A stretch of DNA of 11,874 nucleotides from Alphaproteobacteria bacterium (GTDB taxonomy: Bacteria > Pseudomonadota > Alphaproteobacteria > UBA7887). Shown here piece by piece: positions 6,225 to 11,874 of this stretch. The position numbers and the translations under genes were made by a program. A model generated the notes under the pieces. It searched no databases and was not told where the DNA came from. It saw only the letters and a program-made list of their open reading frames with translations. The stretch covers positions 1 through 11,874 of the forward strand of contig JANQOH010000383.1 of the NCBI GenBank assembly GCA_028289725.1, read 5' to 3'. Position 1 is the stretch's first letter. Every line of letters begins with the position of its first letter.

Positions 6225-7442
6225 CTACTTGGCGAACTTCAGCGCGGACCAAGCAGATTTCTTGCGCGATTTGGCCTGCTTCGCCCGTGCCTTCAATTCA
6301 GCCTTCGATAAGCGCTCGGTGCCGCTCACGATTTCCGCGAGCTTATTGATCTCCGCCATAACCTTGCTGCTTTTGCCGGCCTTGGCGAGGAACTCGCCAT
6401 TGTTCATGGCCGTTCCAAACAGTAGCGGGTCGTATGGGATGGACACCGACGGCGTGAGACCAAGCTGTGCGGTAAAGTCCTTGGCGGAAATCTCGGTCTT
6501 GCGCGACATGCCGACCTTATTCAACACAAGGCGGCTGCCTTCACCGTTCCCACCGGCTTTGCACGCATCGCTTAGATTCTTCACATCGCGCATGCCGGCG
6601 AGATCCGGCGTCGTGACCAGAACCAGTTCCGTCGCTTCGAGCAACGCATCCTGGATCCAGAGCGCCCACTGATGTGGCATGTCGAGAACCACATACGATG
6701 CCATGCCGCGCGCGATGCGCATCATCGCCTCGAAGGTTTCGGTCGGGACTTCCGGGTCGCCGGCAAGCTGTGCCGGCGACGGGATCAACGACATAAAGTC
6801 ATCGACCTTGAACTTCACGCGATCGATCAACGTGTCATCGAGCCGACCAGGTTGGGCAAGAATATCGGCCAGTGTTTGCTTCGGTTCGACATTGCATGTG
6901 AGAGCCGCGGTGCCGAAGGTCAGGTCGCAATCGACTAACAGCACGTCGTCTTTGTACTGCTGTCCGAGTTCGTGCGCGACGTTCGCCGCCAAGACACTGC
7001 TGCCGACGCCCCCGCGCGAGCCCATAAAGGTGATAACGCGGCTTTGGCTGACTTCACCTTCATCGCCGAACACGCTGTCAATCGCCGAGATAATCTGTTC
7101 CGTCGTCACCTCGCCGCAGAAATACTCGGCAAGACCCAAATCCTTGAGCTGCCGGTAAAGCGAGATATCGTTCTCAGCACCCACGAGCATGACGTTGCTA
7201 TGCGGATCGCAAACCTCAGCCAACGCCTCGATGCGCTCGAACAACGCATCCCCCGTTTCGGTCGCCTCGACGATGAGCAACTGTGGCGTTTCATTCGCGG
7301 ACAAATAGTTGATCGCAGCCTGAATCCCGCCGGTTTGAACCGCCATGCGCGACCGCCCCATGCGGCGGTCTTCTTGCATACCCTGAAGCGCGGCAGAGGT
7401 CTCGTCCTTGAGGACAAAGCCTATAATCGAAATTCTAAGAAT
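6225..7442 (-). CDS. cpaE: CpaE/TadZ MinD-like pilus localisation protein, predicted AUU start
   Basis: Predicted 405-aa cytoplasmic protein that positions the Tad machine, typically at a pole. It has an N-terminal receiver-like domain (about 2-125) and a ParA/MinD-type ATPase domain (about 134-365). The P-loop is degenerate: GSRGGVGSS (141-149), with Arg143 and Ser148 where active MinD proteins have lysines. The VDCDLTFGTAA box (170-180) and Walker B-like VVLDMP (231-236) are kept. The C-terminus (about 380-405) is Lys-rich. The first ATG (7379) would cut off RISIIGFVLKDETSAALQG, which matches the conserved CpaE N-terminus (RISIHAF... in Caulobacter as I recall it) and has no ribosome-binding site. 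The frame is open back to a TGA at 7448-7446 and contains no ATG, GTG, TTG or CTG before 7379. The ATT at 7442-7440 sits 6 nt from a perfect GGAGG, so it is called as the start. A frameshift or sequence error is the alternative. Confidence 0.9.
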   Translation of the reverse strand: MLRISIIGFVLKDETSAALQGMQEDRRMGRSRMAVQTGGIQAAINYLSANETPQLLIVEATETGDALFERIEALAEVCDPHSNVMLVGAENDISLYRQLKDLGLAEYFCGEVTTEQIISAIDSVFGDEGEVSQSRVITFMGSRGGVGSSVLAANVAHELGQQYKDDVLLVDCDLTFGTAALTCNVEPKQTLADILAQPGRLDDTLIDRVKFKVDDFMSLIPSPAQLAGDPEVPTETFEAMMRIARGMASYVVLDMPHQWALWIQDALLEATELVLVTTPDLAGMRDVKNLSDACKAGGNGEGSRLVLNKVGMSRKTEISAKDFTAQLGLTPSVSIPYDPLLFGTAMNNGEFLAKAGKSSKVMAEINKLAEIVSGTERLSKAELKARAKQAKSRKKSAWSALKFAK

Positions 7443-7445
7443 GAC

Positions 7446-7453
7446 TCACCTCC
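7446..7453 (-). promoter_or_regulatory. Perfect Shine-Dalgarno sequence ahead of the cpaE AUU codon
   Basis: GGAGGTGA on the minus strand is an exact match to the anti-Shine-Dalgarno sequence of 16S rRNA. From GGAGG to the in-frame ATT at 7442 there are 6 nt, an optimal distance. The site overlaps a tiny frame, ATG GAG GTG AGT CAT TCT TAG (7455-7435), which is out of phase with cpaE and has only a weak site of its own. This ribosome-binding site decides the cpaE start call. Confidence 0.7.
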
Positions 7454-7504
7454 ATACCTGCCAGGGCTTCCACCGGCGCCAATACTCAGCGCGCCCAGGT
7501 CAAA

Positions 7505-8170
7505 CTAATCGATCGTCGGCAGCTCGGCCTCGGCGCTTTCACCAGCACGATAGCCGCCCATGACACCGAGAATGCGGTTCGGTTCGCTCGGATCCGCGTC
7601 ACGCGATTTCACCAATTCGCCCGGGTCGGAAAGCATCAGGCCAAAGTTACGCTGATAGGAGCAGCCATAATTGGTGTGCGGCAAATTGCCCGGATTGAAT
7701 CCGGTACCGCCTGACCAATCGCCACACTCCGGAACTTCGACATCGAAGCCGCGAAAACTCATGACCACGTTGCTGTCGCCGCCGAGCGGCGCTGCGCCCG
7801 GCTGAATGTGGATACTCTTCGGATCCACACCGGCCTCGATCAGTCGTCGTTTAAACTGGCCCATATGCATTTGCGCGTCGTCGCCCGCCGCGTCCCGCGT
7901 CGTCGCGATGATCAGGTGCGAACGGCCACGCCGATGATACTGCTGCACGAAACGTTTCAGTCTGGCTTCGTGTTCAAATACCAGCCGACCGGTCCCAGGC
8001 TCGAAACGCGTCGAAAGAACATAGTTCGTCAACACAGGCTTGACCGCATAAGTGTCGCTATATTCCGGCGCACCCATTTGGGGCGACTGACACGCCGCCA
8101 GCGACATGGCAACCAAGGTCGCGAATACCCCTCGTCTGAGGAGAGAGTGATTAGCCGCATGTAAAATCAC
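7505..8170 (-). CDS. cpaD: CpaD pilus assembly lipoprotein
   Basis: Protein of 221 aa in the CpaD family, a lipoprotein found in alphaproteobacterial Tad loci and thought to support the outer-membrane secretin. The N-terminal signal has lipobox L24-A-A-C27. The family signature is clear: CGDWSG (149-154), FNPGNLPHTNYGCSYQRNFG (158-177) and LMLSDPGELV (178-187). The centre (about 55-125) resembles a compact alpha/beta, OmpA-like periplasmic domain. The start is GTG at 8170, preceded by AAGGAG with about 10 nt spacing. No ATG fits in frame near the signal peptide. It lies 14 nt after cpaC and 62 nt before the cpaE start. Confidence 0.93.
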   Translation of the reverse strand: MILHAANHSLLRRGVFATLVAMSLAACQSPQMGAPEYSDTYAVKPVLTNYVLSTRFEPGTGRLVFEHEARLKRFVQQYHRRGRSHLIIATTRDAAGDDAQMHMGQFKRRLIEAGVDPKSIHIQPGAAPLGGDSNVVMSFRGFDVEVPECGDWSGGTGFNPGNLPHTNYGCSYQRNFGLMLSDPGELVKSRDADPSEPNRILGVMGGYRAGESAEAELPTID

Positions 8171-8184
8171 GATCCGATCACTCC

Positions 8185-9639
8185 TTATTTCATGATGTAG
8201 CCGAAAGGCCCGAACACGGACGGTAGATCGCGCAAATTATCTTTGCTCGAATACCGCTTGTGCAGGCGGCCATAGAGATACATATCGACCTCACTGGCTG
8301 TCACGAAGCCATCCGTTGGCATACTCAGGGCCGTCGGCGATTCGATATTGCGCACGGTGTAAGCCGAGACGATGACAATCAGCTCCGTTTCGTCACGCTG
8401 GTAGGACTGACTGCGGAACAGCGCGCCGAGCACAGGCAGGTTCATAAGTCCCGGCAGTCCATCGATCTGGTTCAGCTCATTGTTCTGCAGCAACCCAGAG
8501 ATCATCAGGCTACCGCCGCTCGGTACAGTCACGGTGCTTTCGGTCCGACGGACGTTCAAACCGGGGATCGTCGTGCCGCCTACGGAGATACTGTTTTCGT
8601 TGGTGACTTCACTCACCTCGATGCCGATGTCGAGGCTGATCTGGTTACGCGAAATCACCACAGGCGCAAACGCCAAGACCACACCAAACGGGCGGAACTC
8701 GAACGATAGCTGGCCATTGGTATCGACGCTGGACGGCGTCGGGAACTCACCGCCGGCGAGGAACGATGCGGTTTCGCCGGAGATCGCCGTCAACACGGGT
8801 TCCGCGAGAGTCTTCAGCAAGCCGCGGCGTTCCAAGGTCGAAAACGTCGTCGAGCTCAGGCCAAAATCGTTGATCAAAGCCGTGCCAGTTGCGATCGAGT
8901 TCGCCACGCCGGCCGCGCCCAAAACATCAAACGAAATGCCGTTGTCGCCGCCGTCGAACACACGGTTAAAGCCGGTGTTGAAGCCCAATGCCTTGGTCGT
9001 GCTGCGTTGAATTTCGCCGACCCGGACTTTCAGCATCACCTGCTGATCTTCCATGATCCGCAACATGTTGATGACGCGCTCCTCACCGGAGTCGTCGTCG
9101 AACTCGACGTAGCGCGAAACGATGGCGAACGCATCCGCGACTTCCTGGGCGGAGCGAACCGCGCCAGTCATGATCACGTTGCCATTGGTGTTGCGCAGCT
9201 TGATGTCGGCGTCGGGAAGCAATTCACGAAGCGCCTGCCGCGCTTCCTGCAGGTTCGCCTCGACCTCGACAACAAGATGCTTGACCACATTGTTGTCGAG
9301 ACCGACGAAGAACACACTTGTCTCACCCGTCCCCTGACCGACCAGGTACACTTGACGCGGCGTCTTCACCACCACATCGGTAATGCCCGGATTGGCGATG
9401 ATCACATCGCGGATCGGGACCGGTAGGACGACCAATTTCGCCTTGTTCAGCGCCAGCGACATCGACTCGGCAGTCGGCGCCGCTTCAACGTCGAGCGCGA
9501 CATCGGACGCATCGTCGGACGACAGCGGCACGACACGTTGTGCGGTCACCGGCGCAGCGATCGATATGAACGCCACGAACGTGGCGACAACCGCTGCGAT
9601 ACGCGGCACCGCTTCGAGATTCTTCAATCGCCGGTTCAT
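8185..9639 (-). CDS. cpaC: CpaC/RcpA outer-membrane secretin
   Basis: Protein of 484 aa that forms the multimeric outer-membrane channel for the pilus. The signal peptide spans residues 1 to about 34 (IAAPVTAQ). The pilus N-domain is about 57-126 (IIANPGITDVVVKTP, LVGQGTGETSVFFV) and a BON-like domain about 127-195 (ANLQEARQALRELLPDADIK, GNVIMTGAV). The secretin domain is about 200-435, with TPSSVDTNGQLSFEFRPFGV (301-320), VPSGGSLMISGLL (372-384) and the terminal signature LPVLGALFRS (401-410). About 50 residues follow the barrel, a possible pilot or lipoprotein contact. Its ATG overlaps the cpaB stop as ATGA, so translation is coupled. Two further copies of its N-domain are encoded separately at 63-590 and 859-1245. 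Confidence 0.97.
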   Translation of the reverse strand: MNRRLKNLEAVPRIAAVVATFVAFISIAAPVTAQRVVPLSSDDASDVALDVEAAPTAESMSLALNKAKLVVLPVPIRDVIIANPGITDVVVKTPRQVYLVGQGTGETSVFFVGLDNNVVKHLVVEVEANLQEARQALRELLPDADIKLRNTNGNVIMTGAVRSAQEVADAFAIVSRYVEFDDDSGEERVINMLRIMEDQQVMLKVRVGEIQRSTTKALGFNTGFNRVFDGGDNGISFDVLGAAGVANSIATGTALINDFGLSSTTFSTLERRGLLKTLAEPVLTAISGETASFLAGGEFPTPSSVDTNGQLSFEFRPFGVVLAFAPVVISRNQISLDIGIEVSEVTNENSISVGGTTIPGLNVRRTESTVTVPSGGSLMISGLLQNNELNQIDGLPGLMNLPVLGALFRSQSYQRDETELIVIVSAYTVRNIESPTALSMPTDGFVTASEVDMYLYGRLHKRYSSKDNLRDLPSVFGPFGYIMK

Positions 9640-10637
9640 CGCGTGGTGAACTCCTGCGTCGTGGTTTGACCGCCGCGATAGATCTTGACGCGGGTGTTCG
9701 CTCTGCGTGTCGTGGGCCCGACCGGCGCCGGCGTCGCGGCTACTTGACGGGCGCTGCGCGCGTTCGCCGCCTGCCTGGAAGCCAGCGCTTCTTGCGCCGC
9801 CGTCGTCATCGACTGAAGCGCGAATGCCAAGGTCGGGCTAATCTGGAGATCGGTCGTGAACGTATCGTGGTAAGCGAGATCCAACTCGTCGTCCACGGCA
9901 AGACTCCGCAGCGACACGCTCAAATCACCCATTGCCTGGGCAACATTGAGCATCTCCGCCTGTTTGGGCGTGACCTCGAGCGTCACCGTGCGGACCACCG
10001 CCGCCTGCTCTTCCATATCGTTCATGCGCTGATCCACCGCCAGAACGCGAAGGTTCCGCAATATAGTTTCCGAGGTGTAGCGGATCAGGCTGTTGGCGAT
10101 GAGAACCTCTCCGTCATCACCGTCCTCGCCGATCCCACTACTAACGTCATGGGTCAGCATGATGTCGATGTGGTCGCCGGGCAGAATGAAGCCGGCGGCG
10201 CCGGACACGACCGTCACAGGAACCGCGACCGCCCGGTTGCCGGGTTCGAGCGCACCGGCAAGGAAGCCTGGTGCATCCCGACGGAAGACCAAACGGGAAG
10301 TAATCGGCGTTCCTTCCGCGATGCCGCGGCGGGCAATCGTCTCGATATATTGCTGCTCAAGATCGGCGCGGTTGGAGCCGTCGGGCGACGACCGTACATA
10401 GTCGGCCTCGATCGATTCTTCCGGCCAGGGTTGCCAGCGCAGGCTGCTGGCGGAGATCGCCGCGCCAGCCGGCAGATTTTCGTCCGCCACCAATACGGTT
10501 GCCGGCTGCGCCTGCGGCGCTTCAGATTCAACCACTTGCCGCTGACTGTTCGCCGCGAGAAATTCACGCGCCAAATAGGCGGTGCCGCCCGCGGCAATAA
10601 GTGCCAAAACCGTCAAACCAATTACAAGAGCACGCAT
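9636..10637 (-). CDS. cpaB: CpaB/RcpC pilus assembly protein
   Basis: Protein of 333 aa with an N-terminal membrane anchor or uncleaved signal (residues 1-25) and a periplasmic SAF domain at about 46-119 (VLVADENLPAGAAISASSL, GIAEGTPITSRLV). It continues with the RcpC/CpaB core at about 126-240, including AVAVPVTVVSGAAGFILPGD (137-156) and HIDIML. CpaB is needed for Flp pilus biogenesis and is thought to contact the secretin. The last 50 residues are Ala/Arg/Thr-rich and end in VKIYRGGQTTTQEF, the RG-containing terminus common in the family. The ATG at 10637 has only a weak ribosome-binding site (AGG about 14 nt away). It is the first gene of the compact cpaB-tadC run. Confidence 0.95.
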   Translation of the reverse strand: MRALVIGLTVLALIAAGGTAYLAREFLAANSQRQVVESEAPQAQPATVLVADENLPAGAAISASSLRWQPWPEESIEADYVRSSPDGSNRADLEQQYIETIARRGIAEGTPITSRLVFRRDAPGFLAGALEPGNRAVAVPVTVVSGAAGFILPGDHIDIMLTHDVSSGIGEDGDDGEVLIANSLIRYTSETILRNLRVLAVDQRMNDMEEQAAVVRTVTLEVTPKQAEMLNVAQAMGDLSVSLRSLAVDDELDLAYHDTFTTDLQISPTLAFALQSMTTAAQEALASRQAANARSARQVAATPAPVGPTTRRANTRVKIYRGGQTTTQEFTTR

Positions 10638-11153
10638 AGTCGGTACGCTACCTAAATCCCTGGGGCGCTACGATCCACTCTGAGCGGCGATACGCATTTC
10701 GTGTTCTGCTGCGTCGCCGTAAATGCTCAGACGCCGTTCCATGCGCACCAAGGTTCCCCAGGCCGCACAGTCCCAGTTTAAGTTATGGGCGGTCGATAAA
10801 AATTCCACCCGACACAAAGCTCGCTTCTCAGCGGCCAAACGTTCGCTGCATCCCCTTAATGCCAGCGAGACGGATCGGCGTGACTCAGTCGTCCGAGACG
10901 GACCTCGTCGAAAAGCAACGTCGCCTCCGCGTACATCGTTGGCACACTTCGACGCGCTAAAGAATGCGCCGCGCGCGCGAAAATTCTGTGATCGCGCATA
11001 CACTCCGGCATGCACGATCCGGTCCAGAAATTTGCTGTTACGAAGATTAGCCACGGCCGTTTTCTACGCTTTCCCCTAAAACCCCGTTCCGATCACTCAG
11101 ATCTTCCCCATAAGAATCGAACCGGCGCTGATGAGCTTCCTAACTTGTCTGTA
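10638..11153. other. Spacer between the FlgO-like gene and cpaB, no convincing gene
   Basis: This 516-bp stretch holds no pilin or prepilin peptidase gene. A 128-codon open frame on the minus strand (10668-11054) lacks the wobble-position bias of the neighbouring genes, is rich in Arg, Ser and Cys, and has no recognisable domain. A hairpin is seen at 10990-11019. Short repeats include GAGACGGA at 10867-10874 and 10895-10902 and the inverted repeat GTCCG-AGA-CGGAC at 10891-10903. The promoter of the cpaB run is expected here but no clear -35/-10 pair was found. Confidence 0.5.
10990..11019 (-). terminator. Ten-pair hairpin downstream of the FlgO-like gene
   Basis: On the minus strand GATCGTGCAT and ATGCGCGATC flank a 10-nt loop. 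As RNA they form ten pairs including one G-U wobble, whereas the plus-strand copy would have a C-A mismatch. That asymmetry favours a minus-strand RNA structure. ACAGAATTTTCG follows, with a short U-run about seven bases later. It lies about 135 nt past the stop at 11154. Termination is possible but unproven. Confidence 0.35.
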
Positions 11154-11738
11154 CTAGTAGTAAACCACGTTGTCCGACGCCCCCAGCAGGGCTGCGGTAT
11201 CCGGGCCAATCGGCAAGCGGTAGTCATACGACGCGATGACAGCGCTATCCTGCGCGCGGATCATCCGAAGTGTGATGTAGACGCCGTCGTGCGCCACCGC
11301 ATAGACGCCGGCCACAACGGCCTGAGCATCCTGCTTCCGGCTGATATCGCGAAGTGCGCGCGATAACACGAACTCGCCGCCGCCCTGGCGAACGAGGAAG
11401 CTGCCGCGAAACTTCATCTCCTTGGTCTGGTAGCCAAGTTGGGTGAGCCGAGAGCTGACTTGTTCGGAGACAATCCGCCCCAGGTCGGACGATTGGCGCA
11501 TGTCGGCGACGTCAACCACGGTCGCAACGAGCACCGGCTTGTCCTGGTCAAGCGGCTGCTGCAGACCGCGAATGAGCCGTTCCGCCGCCTGGTAACTGTT
11601 TGCCACGATGTCGACATCGGTGGTTTGGGCGATCGGATCGGCGCCGACGCCATCATACGGATCGGTGCACGCGCCCAGCGCTGTCAGCACAGTGGCGCCC
11701 AACAGAATCTTAAGCGAAGAAAAGATCTTGCGGTTCAT
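11154..11738 (-). CDS. FlgO-family-like outer-membrane lipoprotein
   Basis: Protein of 194 aa with a lipoprotein signal: basic start, hydrophobic stretch, lipobox L21-G-A-C24. Residues about 41-175 resemble the FlgO domain: an alpha/beta fold starting with a helix (NSYQAAERLIRGL), a strand VLVATVVDVADM, SSDLGRIVSEQVSSRLTQLG, then VVAGVYAVAHDGVYITLRMI and DSAVIASYDY. FlgO in Vibrio is an outer-membrane flagellar accessory lipoprotein. Here it stands beside a Cpa pilus locus and no flagellar gene is visible, so a flagellar role should not be assumed. The ATG at 11738 has GGGGGAT upstream and follows the preceding gene by 11 nt, so the two form an operon. Confidence 0.75.
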   Translation of the reverse strand: MNRKIFSSLKILLGATVLTALGACTDPYDGVGADPIAQTTDVDIVANSYQAAERLIRGLQQPLDQDKPVLVATVVDVADMRQSSDLGRIVSEQVSSRLTQLGYQTKEMKFRGSFLVRQGGGEFVLSRALRDISRKQDAQAVVAGVYAVAHDGVYITLRMIRAQDSAVIASYDYRLPIGPDTAALLGASDNVVYY

Positions 11739-11749
11739 GGCCGATCCCC

Positions 11750-11874
11750 CTACTCGGAAACCACAGCAAAGGCACGCGTCGGCGGCGGCGTCGCGCCGGC
11801 CTTCATCGGCCGGGTAACGTCGGCGGCGGGCGCCGTGCTGACGTATTGCGACAGGTCAACATTGGCGATGAAGT
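11750..11874 (-). CDS. C-terminal fragment of an unidentified protein
   Basis: A frame enters from the right edge and ends at TAG (11752-11750). The last 40 residues begin FIANVDLSQYVSTAPAAD and end TRAFAVVSE, with a Pro/Ala/Thr-rich linker between. The start lies outside the window. It is read as coding because it is open throughout, ends 11 nt before the FlgO-like gene, and leaves room for that gene's GGGGGAT ribosome-binding site. No family is recognised. Co-transcription suggests a partner of the lipoprotein. Confidence 0.55.
   Translation of the reverse strand, partial: FIANVDLSQYVSTAPAADVTRPMKAGATPPPTRAFAVVSE

Noticed and set aside
10668..11054. 128-codon minus-strand open frame in the spacer upstream of cpaB
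   Set aside because: No wobble-position bias like the neighbouring genes, an Arg/Ser/Cys-rich composition, no domain or signal, and no clear ribosome-binding site. Its last 24 residues look more protein-like but are too short to support a call.

Overview
The window holds most of a Tad/Cpa (Flp-type) pilus assembly locus. An alphaproteobacterial host is the best guess. The minus-strand run cpaB-cpaC-cpaD-cpaE-cpaF(tadA)-tadB-tadC follows the Caulobacter/rhizobial cpa order. It includes a recognisable CpaD lipoprotein, which is typical of that class, and the DNA is moderately GC-rich. No pilin gene, prepilin peptidase or TadE/F/G pseudopilin gene lies in the window, so the locus must continue outside it or be split.

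Reading right to left (all minus strand unless stated): an unidentified C-terminal gene fragment (11750-11874); a lipoprotein resembling the FlgO family (11154-11738); a 516-bp spacer with no convincing gene (10638-11153); cpaB, cpaC, cpaD, cpaE, cpaF/tadA, tadB and tadC, tightly packed with 4-bp and 8-bp overlaps or short gaps (10637 down to 2781); then a TPR lipoprotein of TadD type on the PLUS strand (1890-2687), facing tadC tail to tail across a hairpin. A 644-bp divergent spacer (1246-1889) separates tadD from two small minus-strand genes (859-1245 and 63-590). Each of these encodes a secreted free-standing copy of the pilus/secretin N-terminal domain also present in CpaC.

Expected division of labour: CpaC forms the outer-membrane secretin, with CpaB and the CpaD lipoprotein as periplasmic partners. 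CpaF/TadA is the hexameric motor ATPase at the inner-membrane platform TadB/TadC. CpaE/TadZ is the MinD-like polar localiser. TadD is an outer-membrane-facing TPR lipoprotein. The two N-domain proteins may bind the secretin or each other.

The most interesting points are: (1) cpaE has no ATG/GTG/TTG/CTG codon that covers its conserved N-terminus, but an AUU codon sits 6 nt after a perfect GGAGGTGA ribosome-binding site; (2) an AT-rich compound control region at 661-770 carries a 12-bp inverted repeat, a third half-site, tandem GTCAATGC repeats and a 12-bp palindrome on a predicted -10 box; (3) two paralogous stand-alone secretin N-domain proteins; (4) tadD inverted relative to tadABC.
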